DNA of 64,000 nt, taken from NCBI GenBank assembly GCA_965227045.1, contig OZ245718.1, positions 2,604,001 to 2,668,000 on the forward strand. The letters run 5' to 3'. The position numbers and the translations under genes are program-made. The notes below the pieces were generated by a model. It was not told the DNA's origin. It saw only the letters and a program-made list of their open reading frames with translations, and did not search any database. This DNA is from UBA10649 sp965227045. GTDB lineage: Bacteria; Actinomycetota; Actinomycetes; S36-B12. Shown here piece after piece: positions 52,774 to 60,292 of this stretch (position 1 is the stretch's first letter; each line of letters begins with the position of its first letter).

Positions 52774-53244
52774 ATGGCACGGCTTGATGGTGAGCACGAC
52801 ATAGACCGCGACTTCGCGGAGATACTTCAGGAACTCCGGGTTGTCCAGACCGGCGGTCAACTCTTTTTTGCATTCCTCTTCGCCGTCGCATTCGCTCCGG
52901 GTTTCAAGGACCTCGATGCCGGGCAGCGGCTCCTCTACGGATGGACGCTCTTCGTCGTGGCGTCCGCGATAACTGTTCTGGTCGCGCCCGTCGCGTTCCA
53001 CCGCTGGAATTTCGGCCTGGGGATGCGCCCGCAGTTACTTGTTGTGACGCACGTGTTTGCTGGGATCGGTATCGGACTTCTAGCGGCCGGCATGGTGATG
53101 GGAATGCTGCTGATCAGTTCGGTGGTGTTTCCTGATTCTCCCGCGTGGCTGGCAGCAGCGTCGGCCGTTCTTGCCGCGGTGGCGTGGGTTGTGGTGCCGC
53201 TGTGGCTGCGCGTGGCCCGCTCGGATTCCAACGGACGTCGCTGA
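52774..53244 (+). CDS. DUF6328 membrane protein
   Basis: Membrane protein of 156 aa with four predicted helices and the family's N-terminal ELRVVQTGGQLFFAFLFAVAFAPGF, then VAPVAFHRWNFG. Function unknown; common in actinobacteria. GGGGAGG lies 7 nt before the ATG. Its last 131 nt run antisense to the 3' end of the desaturase gene on the other strand. Confidence 0.85.
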   Translation: MARLDGEHDIDRDFAEILQELRVVQTGGQLFFAFLFAVAFAPGFKDLDAGQRLLYGWTLFVVASAITVLVAPVAFHRWNFGLGMRPQLLVVTHVFAGIGIGLLAAGMVMGMLLISSVVFPDSPAWLAAASAVLAAVAWVVVPLWLRVARSDSNGRR

Positions 53245-54160
53245 CCCAGTGCAGCGCCTCGCAGCCGCGGATCGTCTCAGCGGCCAGGTCGAACTGCCAC
53301 CGCCCCCGGCCGTGCCGAGCGCAGCTGGGAGCCGAATGGTGTCCGTTGTGCCAGCTCTCGCCGAAGGATACGAACGCCAGCGGCCAGAAGTTCGTGGCCC
53401 GATCGAACGGACGCGTCTCGTACGGGCGATTGCCGAAGACGTGGCACAGGGAGTTGACGCTCCAGGTCACGTGCTGAAGAAGGGCGACTCTCGCCAGTCC
53501 GGCCCAGATGAACGCAGTGAGTCCGCCGAACACAGTTCCGGAGATCGCCCAGCCAAGCGCGAACGGAAGTGCCAAGGACGCAACGCACAGCAGGGGAAAC
53601 GAGCGACTGACGCGAGTGACCATGCGGTCCTCGAGGAGGTCAGGTGCATAGCGGGCGACGGAGGTCGGGTCGTTGACGAGCAGCCATCCGACATGCGCGT
53701 ACAGCAGTCCTCGGATCTGTCCGGTCAGCGAGGTTCCATATCGGTAGGGCGAATGGGGATCTCCGGGCCGATCGGTGAACGCATGGTGGCGACGATGGGT
53801 GGCGACCCAGTCGTTGACCGCGCCCTCGAACGCCATCGATCCCGCAACCGTGAGGAACAGCTTGAATGGCCCACGCATCGTGAAGGAGCGATGGGTCAGT
53901 CCGCGGTGGAACCCGATCGCGATTCCGAGTCCAGTCACGAAGTAGAAGACGACCGCGAGCACCAGGTCCGTCATCGTGAACGCGCGCTCCCACAGCAGCA
54001 CGGCGGCGACGACGAGGCCGGCCACCGGTCCCAGTACGAGGACGATCGTGACCGCTACGCGGACGGTCGAGTCCGTTGTGGACGTGGGAACGGCGACATC
54101 GGGAAATGCGGATTCGCCGTCGTACTTCTGCGTGGCCGGTGAGGAGGTCGAAGTGCCCAT
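53114..54160 (-). CDS. Fatty-acid (acyl-CoA/acyl-lipid) delta-9-type desaturase
   Basis: Membrane diiron desaturase of 348 aa that introduces a double bond into acyl chains. The three histidine boxes are GFHRGLTH, HRRHHAFTD and ESWHNGHHSAP. Homology to the family ends near SDVRWNPSG; the remaining 45 or so residues are Ala/Pro-rich tail and correspond to the stretch that overlaps the DUF6328 gene. ATG 54160 is preceded by GGAG. Probably adjusts membrane fluidity. Confidence 0.9.
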   Translation of the reverse strand: MGTSTSSPATQKYDGESAFPDVAVPTSTTDSTVRVAVTIVLVLGPVAGLVVAAVLLWERAFTMTDLVLAVVFYFVTGLGIAIGFHRGLTHRSFTMRGPFKLFLTVAGSMAFEGAVNDWVATHRRHHAFTDRPGDPHSPYRYGTSLTGQIRGLLYAHVGWLLVNDPTSVARYAPDLLEDRMVTRVSRSFPLLCVASLALPFALGWAISGTVFGGLTAFIWAGLARVALLQHVTWSVNSLCHVFGNRPYETRPFDRATNFWPLAFVSFGESWHNGHHSAPSCARHGRGRWQFDLAAETIRGCEALHWVSDVRWNPSGPRAATAAPQPTPPRQERPTLLPATRENQETPPN

Positions 54161-54204
54161 AGCAGCGCTCCATGGTGAAGGAGGACAAACTGCCGGGTCT
54201 GGGA

Positions 54205-54223
54205 CAGGACGACTTTCTGTCGT
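54205..54223 (-). terminator. Small hairpin after the small-membrane-protein genes
   Basis: GGACGAC and GTCGTCC form a 7-bp stem with a 5-nt loop between the stop at 54247 and the desaturase start. No T-tract is visible on the minus strand. Weak terminator at best. Confidence 0.3.
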
Positions 54224-54246
54224 CCGTTTGACTATCGCACGCAGAC

Positions 54247-54513
54247 TCAGGTTCGGTCAACGCGCGGGCGATTGCCTCGCGCAAGAGCGCCGGCCACCGC
54301 GAGGGCAGCAACCGAGATCGCGAGCCCGACGACGACGGCTACGGCGGGACGGCGAAGGCGTTGGAGTGCGCCGTGCATCACCATGAGCGAGTCGTCACGG
54401 ACATCCAGGGTGTCGGGGGCCGCATCGGCGGCGTCGGGCACTGACTCCGCGAGGCTCAGCTCGTCCGCTTCCGCCGCGAAGGTGGTGCGCTCCGCCTTGT
54501 CTGACTTCGCCAT
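54247..54513 (-). CDS. Small single-pass membrane protein (hypothetical)
   Basis: 88 aa. An acidic, probably cytoplasmic N-terminal part (AESVPDAADAAPDTLDVRDD) is followed by one membrane helix (AVAVVVGLAISVAALAVAGAL) and a basic end. AAGGG precedes ATG 54513. The stop of the preceding 44-aa gene lies 2 nt upstream of this start. No family recognised. It probably shares the SigF-type promoter at 54678. Confidence 0.7.
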   Translation of the reverse strand: MAKSDKAERTTFAAEADELSLAESVPDAADAAPDTLDVRDDSLMVMHGALQRLRRPAVAVVVGLAISVAALAVAGALARGNRPRVDRT

Positions 54514-54515
54514 CG

Positions 54516-54650
54516 TTAGACCCTTCTTGACTGTGAGGTCGAATCCTCGTTGTTGCGGACCTTGGTGCGTGCGCCGCAGTGCCATGCGTCGAACGCGACC
54601 AGCAGCCCGACTATAGGGATCGCAATGGCGAGCCCGAGCACGACGATCAC
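54516..54650 (-). CDS. Very small membrane protein (44 aa)
   Basis: GTG at 54650 (or 54653) starts a 44-45 aa frame with one membrane helix (VIVVLGLAIAIPIVGLLVAF) and a polar basic tail, ending in TAA at 54516-54518, two nt before the next start. GAGGGG precedes the start. Directly behind a SigF-type promoter. No family recognised; the coupling, ribosome site and promoter are the reasons for calling it. Confidence 0.55.
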   Translation of the reverse strand: MIVVLGLAIAIPIVGLLVAFDAWHCGARTKVRNNEDSTSQSRRV

Positions 54651-54677
54651 CACTACCCCTCGCTGTTGCGTGGTGAC

Positions 54678-54703
54678 GTACCCAGGTTCAGCGAGCTCGA
54701 AAC
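54678..54703 (-). promoter_or_regulatory. SigF/SigB-type promoter for the small membrane-protein pair
   Basis: On the minus strand, GTTT (54700-54703), 16 nt, GGGTAC (54678-54683), just upstream of the 44-aa gene. Confidence 0.65.
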
Positions 54704-54714
54704 GGGCGAGTGGG

Positions 54715-55443
54715 TCAGGTCGTCGTCAGGGAGGGTATCTCCGAGGGCGTCGTAACGATGATCTTGGCGACGTCGCTGAGACGCAGTCCGTTGCCTCGGC
54801 AATACGCGCGCAACAGCTCGAAGGCTTCATCAACGCTGCATCCTTGGGCTTGAGCAATGACGCCCTTGGCTTGCTCCACCACAATCCGACTGTTGAGTGC
54901 TCCTTGAAGCTGCTCGGTGAGCACCTCACCGCGCCGAACGGCGCGTTCTTGAAGCAGACCGATGGTCGCGACGTCCGCCAGCGCCTGGACCGTACGCGAG
55001 TCGCCCGCGTCGATGGAGCCGGTCTCGGCGCCGAAGAGATTGAGCGCGCCGATCACCTCGCGCCGCAGGCGCAGTGGAAAGGCGTGAACGGAGCGGAATC
55101 CGAGTGCGACCGCGCGGGGGGCGAACTGGGGCCAGCGCTCGGTCGCCTCGCGAAGATCAGCGTTGACCACGGCCTTGCCCTGGCTGAAGCAGTCCTGACA
55201 CGGCCCCTCGAGCGTTTGCACCTGAAAGAGTTCAAGCAACTCGGTGCGCTCATCGGAAGCAGCCATGAATTGGAGTCGGCCGCGAGGATCGGCCAAGAGC
55301 AGCCCTGCGGCCGAGGAACCGGCAAGATCGGCAGCGCGGGCGGTCACCATGTGGAGGAACTCGAGCAGGTCGAATTCCTCGACGAGCGTGTCGGCGAACT
55401 CCACGAAGGCGTCCGCGACAAGGTCGGCACGGAGAGGACTCAT
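54715..55443 (-). CDS. GAF-ANTAR regulator (first)
   Basis: Soluble regulator of 242 aa. Residues about 25-170 form a GAF sensor domain (FMAASDERTELLELFQVQTLEGPC, HAFPLRLRREVIGALNLF). The C-terminal ANTAR RNA-binding domain contains LNSRIVVEQAKGVIAQAQGCSVDEAFELLRAY and DVAKIIV. ANTAR proteins bind paired hairpins in nascent RNA to prevent termination. ATG 55443 is used; a GTG one codon earlier is possible. It lies downstream of a second GAF-ANTAR gene. Confidence 0.87.
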   Translation of the reverse strand: MSPLRADLVADAFVEFADTLVEEFDLLEFLHMVTARAADLAGSSAAGLLLADPRGRLQFMAASDERTELLELFQVQTLEGPCQDCFSQGKAVVNADLREATERWPQFAPRAVALGFRSVHAFPLRLRREVIGALNLFGAETGSIDAGDSRTVQALADVATIGLLQERAVRRGEVLTEQLQGALNSRIVVEQAKGVIAQAQGCSVDEAFELLRAYCRGNGLRLSDVAKIIVTTPSEIPSLTTT

Positions 55444-55471
55444 CACTCACTCCCCTTCGGTAGCGCTTGCG

Positions 55472-56143
55472 TCATCGGCCGTCCCGCTCAAGGGTGAGCG
55501 CGCGGGCCACGATGTCCCGAGCTACCTCGCCCAGACTACGGTCATTTGCGTAGGCGTATGCCCTCAGCCTCGACATGGCGTCGGGCAGGGGTACGCCGAG
55601 TTGGACCATCACCATCCCCTGCGCCTGGTAGATCACCAGGCCGGCCTCCAAAGCCGCGTCGACGCCCGTGGGGGTCGAGCCCTCCCCGGCTCTCTCTTGG
55701 CCGTCCAGCAGTATCCGGGTCGCGGTCTCAGCCAAGGCGAGTGCATCGGCGATGACCTCCTCCGCCAACGCTCCGGGGGACGACCGGTAGATATCGAGTA
55801 CGCCCACCTGGGTCGGCCCGACCTGGAGCGGGAAGGCGAGGGCGGCCCGCACGCCGTGAGAACTCGCGGCAGCCGTCCACGCTACCCAGCGGTCTTCTGA
55901 TCCCGAACCGAGATCGTCCACAACGACCGGGTGGTTGAGGTCGAAGACGTCCCAGCATGGACCCTCGCCCAAGGAGAACTGCAACTCTTCGATCTTGAGG
56001 GTGGAGCTGTCAGATACCGCGACGATTCCCGATGGACCGGAGGAGCTCATGAGGCTCACTGCGGCACCCGACGCTGACTCGACCTGGGCCGCAGCTCGCC
56101 GGCAGATTCGTCGCAACTGGCCCGTGGTCTCTTCGCGATTCAC
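55472..56143 (-). CDS. GAF-ANTAR regulator (second)
   Basis: Paralogous regulator of 223 aa: GAF domain (LKIEELQFSLGEGPCWDVF, AALAFPLQVGPTQVGVLDIY) and C-terminal ANTAR domain (EAGLVIYQAQGMVMVQLGVPLPDAMSRLRAYAYAN, EVARDIVARAL). It is transcribed away from the sigma factor gene at 56342. Both GAF domains keep the LGEGPC or LEGPC segment common to actinobacterial GAF-ANTAR proteins. Confidence 0.87.
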   Translation of the reverse strand: MNREETTGQLRRICRRAAAQVESASGAAVSLMSSSGPSGIVAVSDSSTLKIEELQFSLGEGPCWDVFDLNHPVVVDDLGSGSEDRWVAWTAAASSHGVRAALAFPLQVGPTQVGVLDIYRSSPGALAEEVIADALALAETATRILLDGQERAGEGSTPTGVDAALEAGLVIYQAQGMVMVQLGVPLPDAMSRLRAYAYANDRSLGEVARDIVARALTLERDGR

Positions 56144-56309
56144 TCCGACGACTCAGCACTCACGGCGCGTGTCCCAACGGTTGGCACTGCCAAGGGCCGG
56201 GGCAGACGACTTGTCGATCGTGTGGTCACCATACGGCTCACGTTGACGAGTGGGAACCCGACTGTCATCCTCAAGGGGCGATCCCGTATCGCGCTGCCCA
56301 GGACCCGGC

Positions 56310-56336
56310 GGTTGAAACTCGTCCAACGTCGGGTGG
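56310..56336 (+). promoter_or_regulatory. Possible SigF-type autoregulatory promoter of the sigma factor gene
   Basis: GGTT (56310-56313), 17 nt, GGGTGG (56331-56336), directly before GTG 56342. The -10 deviates from GGGTAY in its last two bases. Confidence 0.35.
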
Positions 56337-56341
56337 TTCTC

Positions 56342-57085
56342 GTGTCAGTCGCAGTCCTGTTCAGCGCGGAAGATGCCGCAGCAGAGGACGAACTCATTCA
56401 CTCATTCCTGCCGCTCGCCCGGCGACTCGCGGGAAGGTTTCGCGGACCCGGTGCGGAGTACGAGGACCTCACCCAGGTCGCCAGTCTCGCGCTCGTCAAG
56501 GCCGCGAGACGGTTCGAGCCCAGTCGCGGCGAGTTCGGTGTCTATGCGAGCGTCACGATTGTCGGTGAGCTCAAGCGCTACTTGCGGGACCTGTCGTGGA
56601 GTGTTCGTCCGCCGCGGGTGCTGCAGGAACTGGGAGCGCAGGTCGCGGCCGAAGCCGATTCGATCTGCCAGGTGGAGGGACAGGTTCCCACCCAGGAACG
56701 CCTGGCTCACGCCACCGGGCGCGCGGTGGTCGAGATCCGCGAAGCGGCGCTCGCGAGAAACGGACGGCGCGCCTCGTCCCTTGACCAGCCCCCTTTCGCA
56801 GGGGCACGATCGCTGGCCGAGACCCTGCCCGATGCTGTGTCGGCATTCGACCGTCTCGATGATCGGATGTGTCTAGTGCAGCTGTGCAGCGATCTCGCGC
56901 CAGCGGATCGCCAGCTGCTGACTCTGCGATTCTTCGACGGCCTCACCCAGCGCGAGATCGGGACGGTGCTCGGCATCAGCCAGATGCGAGTCTCGCGGCG
57001 CCTCGTCCAACTGCTCGGCATTCTCCGCGACAAGGCGGACCGGCCCGACGTGCTGCATCAGCCACGGCGCACACTTGCCTCATGA
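56342..57085 (+). CDS. RNA polymerase sigma factor, SigB/SigF type (first)
   Basis: Group-3 sigma factor of 247 aa. Region 2 begins at FLPLARRLAGRFRG and contains YEDLTQVASLALVKAARRFEPSRGEF; region 3 follows RDLSWSVRPPRVLQELG; region 4 has LTLRFFDGLTQREIGTVLGISQMRVSRRL. This is the SigB/F/G-type pattern of stress and sporulation regulons. GTG 56342 is the best start, giving the usual family length; a longer frame starts upstream. ATGA overlap with the next small gene. A paralogue lies at 62180. Confidence 0.88.
   Translation: MSVAVLFSAEDAAAEDELIHSFLPLARRLAGRFRGPGAEYEDLTQVASLALVKAARRFEPSRGEFGVYASVTIVGELKRYLRDLSWSVRPPRVLQELGAQVAAEADSICQVEGQVPTQERLAHATGRAVVEIREAALARNGRRASSLDQPPFAGARSLAETLPDAVSAFDRLDDRMCLVQLCSDLAPADRQLLTLRFFDGLTQREIGTVLGISQMRVSRRLVQLLGILRDKADRPDVLHQPRRTLAS
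57070..57075 (+). promoter_or_regulatory. -10-like CACACT for a start at 57082
   Basis: Hexamer inside the end of the sigma gene, followed by TGCCTC and ATG. The surrounding 16 nt are identical to those before 47139. It may give the small gene its own leaderless transcript. Confidence 0.35.
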
Positions 57086-57318
57086 GTGACGTCGCCTTCA
57101 GCCAGGTCCCCGCGGCCGACGCAGCCGCAGTGCTCGACCCGCATTGGGTGGAGATGCGTGGTCCGGCCTTGCTCACCCACGCATACCTACCGCCAGCGAT
57201 GCCCGGTGCGCACCCGCGCTGGTCCAAGTGGGTCGCCGTCGGACTCGTGGCTGTGTTCGTTGGTGCGACCGCAGCCGGCGTCTGCCTGACGTACGGTCCG
57301 CAGCCGTTCGGTCACTAG
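57082..57318 (+). CDS. Small single-pass membrane protein (hypothetical)
   Basis: 78 aa, with one membrane helix near the C-terminus (VAVGLVAVFVGATAAGVCL) and a soluble N-terminal part. ATG 57082 overlaps the sigma-factor stop (ATGA). No family recognised. Coupling with the sigma gene hints at a role in its control, for instance a membrane anchor, but no anti-sigma motif is visible. Confidence 0.65.
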   Translation: MSDVAFSQVPAADAAAVLDPHWVEMRGPALLTHAYLPPAMPGAHPRWSKWVAVGLVAVFVGATAAGVCLTYGPQPFGH

Positions 57319-57336
57319 TCGAGCAGGCGTGACTCC

Positions 57337-57342
57337 TAGACT
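57337..57342 (+). promoter_or_regulatory. -10 element TAGACT for a leaderless start at 57350
   Basis: TANNNT hexamer 7 nt before the GTG of the TetR gene, with no ribosome site at usual spacing. Confidence 0.5.
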
Positions 57343-57349
57343 CTGAGGC

Positions 57350-57949
57350 GTGCCGAGCAAAGGGACCGTGCGTCGCGGACCCGCGGCGAAGGCCTTCCGT
57401 GCCGAGCGCGTGGTTCGAGCCGCGAGGAAGCTCGCGAGCGCCGGCGGCTATGACGCCGTCCAGATGCGCGAGGTCGCGAAGAATGCCGACGTCGCACTCG
57501 TCACGCTCTATCGCTACTACCCGTCGAAGGACGACCTGATCCTGGCCATGCTCTACGCGGATCTGGCAATCCTGCGTCAGCAGGTCATGGAGGGCCAGGC
57601 GCAGCAGGGCACTCCGCGGGACCGCGTAGCCGCGGTCTACGTCCACGTGTTCCGCGCGATGACCCGCGATCGCGGGTACACGCACGCCTCGATGAGCCGC
57701 TATCACACGCCTCGCGCATTCGACTCCGAGCCGACGCAGGACGACACGCGGGTCCGCACCGCGTTCGTCGACATCGTGGCCTTGGCCGCCTGGGGTCCGG
57801 ACCACGAGAAGACGGAGTCGGAGTTCATGGCTCTGCACGTCTTGGAGTCGCTTCTGCAGAACTGCCTGGTGTCCTGGCTCGACAGCGGGTTGCCGCCGGA
57901 CTACTTCGAACGTCGACTCATCTTCGCCGCGGAGCATCTCCTGTCGTGA
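57350..57949 (+). CDS. TetR-family regulator, KstR-like (second)
   Basis: Repressor of 199 aa, clearly paralogous to the regulator at 16913: GGYDAVQMREVAKNADVALVTLYRYYPSKDDLI, then RYHTPRAF and AAWGPDHEK (the other has CYHTPRPW and AAWGPDHRP). No catabolic genes are nearby. It may be the primary regulator of another locus or may bind the same RGAACNNGTTCT sites. GTG 57350 follows TAGACT at 7 nt, indicating a leaderless mRNA. Confidence 0.83.
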   Translation: MPSKGTVRRGPAAKAFRAERVVRAARKLASAGGYDAVQMREVAKNADVALVTLYRYYPSKDDLILAMLYADLAILRQQVMEGQAQQGTPRDRVAAVYVHVFRAMTRDRGYTHASMSRYHTPRAFDSEPTQDDTRVRTAFVDIVALAAWGPDHEKTESEFMALHVLESLLQNCLVSWLDSGLPPDYFERRLIFAAEHLLS

Positions 57950-57970
57950 CCGCTGCCGGGCTCGGCGCGG

Positions 57971-60292
57971 TTAGCGCGAGGACGCGAGTCGCCCGCTCAT
58001 GACGATGTCCTGAGCCACGTCCGTGATGGCGGACTTGTGCAGCTCGCTCAGTTCCTCCAAGCGCGCGAAGGCCGCTTCCGCGGTGGCCCCGTCGGTCGCC
58101 ATGATCATCGCCGCAGCTGTCCTGACCGTCCTGTTCGATCGCAGTTGCGATGCCGGGTCACCCGGCTCCGCGCTGATCAGGGCGTCGAGGCTCAGATGCG
58201 CCGACACCCGGGCGATCAGTGCGTCGGGGTCGAACGGCTTGGTCAAGAAGGCATCTGCGCCGGCGTCCAGTGCTTCCGTGAAAGCCCCCACGCCAGCCCG
58301 GGCGGTCAGCACGATTGCGGTCGTCGACGCCGTTTCCGGGTTCTGGCGCATCCACCTGACGAGGTCGATTCCGCTCATGTTCCCGGGGAGCATGAGGTCG
58401 GTGATGACCAGATCATGGCCGTCGATGAGCTCCCTGCCCTCATCCGCGGTCGCGGCAGGAGTGACCGACCACCCCTGAGAGTTCAGAAGACGCGCGACGT
58501 ACGTGCGCAGGTCCGCGTGATCCTCGACGAGGAGCAGACGGGCGTTGCCCTCTCCCGCTGGCACGCTGGGCGACGCCGCCGAAGGCGAGGCGTTCGCGTT
58601 CAACTCCTGGATCGCGCTATCCGCGTCTGCTGGCTCACAACGCTCTGCAGGGATTCGGACGATGAAGGTGGATCCCAGTCCCACCACACTGTCGACATGG
58701 ATGTTGCCGCTGGCGGCACGAACAAGTTCGGCGACGAGGGCCAGCCCGATTCCTGAGCCGGACTCGCCGCGAGCTGACTGGCCGCTTGCCTGCTGGAATC
58801 GCGTGAAGATGTTCGGCAGGTCCTCCTCGCTGATTCCCGACCCGCTGTCGGCGACCAGCAGTTCCACCGTTCCGCGGGCGTACCTCAGGTCGACCGCGAT
58901 CTGCCCCTCCGCAGTGAACTTCACGGCGTTCGAGACCAGGTTGGTGAGGATCTTGAGCCACAACTCCCGATCGATCATGACCGACGGAGGGAAGGCGACG
59001 GTCGTGACGATCAGCTGCAGGCCCGCCTGCTCGGCGCGTGATCTGAACATCGCGATCGAATCACGCGTCAGCGCGGCGAGGTTAGTCGGTTCGGGGGAGT
59101 TGGTCAGCTCACCGGCCTGGCCGCGGGCGACGTCCAGGAGAACGTCCACCAGACGTTGCAGTCCGGTGGCAGCCCTCGCCGCGGCCTCGAGGTCGGCGCG
59201 TCGCCTCTCCGACATGGCGGACATCTGAGCCTCGTCCTTCAGTAGTTCCTGAAGTGGGGCCTGGATGAGAGTCAGCGGTGTCCGAAGCTCGTGGCTGATG
59301 TTCTGGAACAGCCGTGTCTTGACGTCGTCGAGTTCGGCCAGCTGCTTGCGCTGCTCGGCCTCCATCTCAGCGAGCTGGCGGTACTCCTGTTCCGATGACA
59401 TGAGCGCCTGCTCGGCCGCGACGCGATCGGAGACATCGCGCATCGTGCCAACCGCTCCGGTCTCGCCGTGCTCGCTGTAGGGCTTGAAGGTGATCTCGAT
59501 CCACACGTACTCACCGCTGGCCGTCCTGAATCGCAGCAGGCCTACGCCGGACGTGCCGGAGTACGCCAGGTCGCGGATGGCAAGGGCCTTCTCGTAGTCA
59601 TCTGCATGCCACAGGCGGTTGATGCTCGTGCCGATCAGGTCCTCGGGCTCCCAGCCGAGGACGTCACGCACGGAGTCGGAGATCCACTGAATCTTTCCGC
59701 CGGAACTGTGGAAGACGACGTCGCCCGCGTACTCGACCAGGAGCCGCTCCCGTCGGTCATTCGCACGTGTCGAGCCCAGTAGCGCGGTGCCGACAAGCAT
59801 GCCGAGGAATGCCAGCATGAGGAGCGAGGGGCCCAGGTTCCCGAACTTGACCCAGAGCGCGGCAACGTAGGCGCCAACCATGCCGACTACCTGGGGGACG
59901 GCGTGGTCGCGCGGGAGGTAGTAGAGCGCGTAGACGGTGAGCGCCATGATCGCGAACGCGAGGAAGATCTGTCCTTCGCCGTTCGACCGCGTGGCCGTGA
60001 GGACGGCGACGAGAAGCCAGGTGAGGACAAGGAACGTCTCGAGTCCCCACCAAGGCAGGCGGCGAGCAAGAGTCTCGGTGAAACACATGAGAAGGAGCAG
60101 TGCGGGTACCAAGGCGACGTTGAAGGCGGTGGTCGTCTCATTTGGCGGGGGCCATGCGACGTAGACGATGGCGCCGACGAGCAGGAATGCCTGGATCGCG
60201 GCGAGTGCGGAATAACGGGTCGGAAGGACTCGCTGGAGCAGCCGTCGTGGCTGTCGGCCAGGCGCCGCGGCCCGGTCAGTCACGTTCGTCAC
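57971..60292 (-). CDS. Hybrid sensor histidine kinase with REC and C-terminal ANTAR-like domain
   Basis: Membrane sensor of 773 aa. In order: about six hydrophobic helices (residues 1-175), a PAS domain, HisKA with phospho-accepting His in FQNISHELRTPLTLI, an HATPase domain (NLVSNAVKFT, DSGSGISEEDLPNIF, GSGIGLALV), a receiver domain with the phospho-acceptor Asp in LVITDLMLPGN and the Lys in LTKPFDPD, and a C-terminal ANTAR-like helix bundle (RTVRTAAAMIMATDGATAEAAFARLEEL, DVAQDIVMSG). GTG 60292 overlaps the glycosyltransferase stop. A kinase whose own receiver is followed by an RNA-binding output domain is rare. Confidence 0.85.
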   Translation of the reverse strand: MTNVTDRAAAPGRQPRRLLQRVLPTRYSALAAIQAFLLVGAIVYVAWPPPNETTTAFNVALVPALLLLMCFTETLARRLPWWGLETFLVLTWLLVAVLTATRSNGEGQIFLAFAIMALTVYALYYLPRDHAVPQVVGMVGAYVAALWVKFGNLGPSLLMLAFLGMLVGTALLGSTRANDRRERLLVEYAGDVVFHSSGGKIQWISDSVRDVLGWEPEDLIGTSINRLWHADDYEKALAIRDLAYSGTSGVGLLRFRTASGEYVWIEITFKPYSEHGETGAVGTMRDVSDRVAAEQALMSSEQEYRQLAEMEAEQRKQLAELDDVKTRLFQNISHELRTPLTLIQAPLQELLKDEAQMSAMSERRRADLEAAARAATGLQRLVDVLLDVARGQAGELTNSPEPTNLAALTRDSIAMFRSRAEQAGLQLIVTTVAFPPSVMIDRELWLKILTNLVSNAVKFTAEGQIAVDLRYARGTVELLVADSGSGISEEDLPNIFTRFQQASGQSARGESGSGIGLALVAELVRAASGNIHVDSVVGLGSTFIVRIPAERCEPADADSAIQELNANASPSAASPSVPAGEGNARLLLVEDHADLRTYVARLLNSQGWSVTPAATADEGRELIDGHDLVITDLMLPGNMSGIDLVRWMRQNPETASTTAIVLTARAGVGAFTEALDAGADAFLTKPFDPDALIARVSAHLSLDALISAEPGDPASQLRSNRTVRTAAAMIMATDGATAEAAFARLEELSELHKSAITDVAQDIVMSGRLASSR

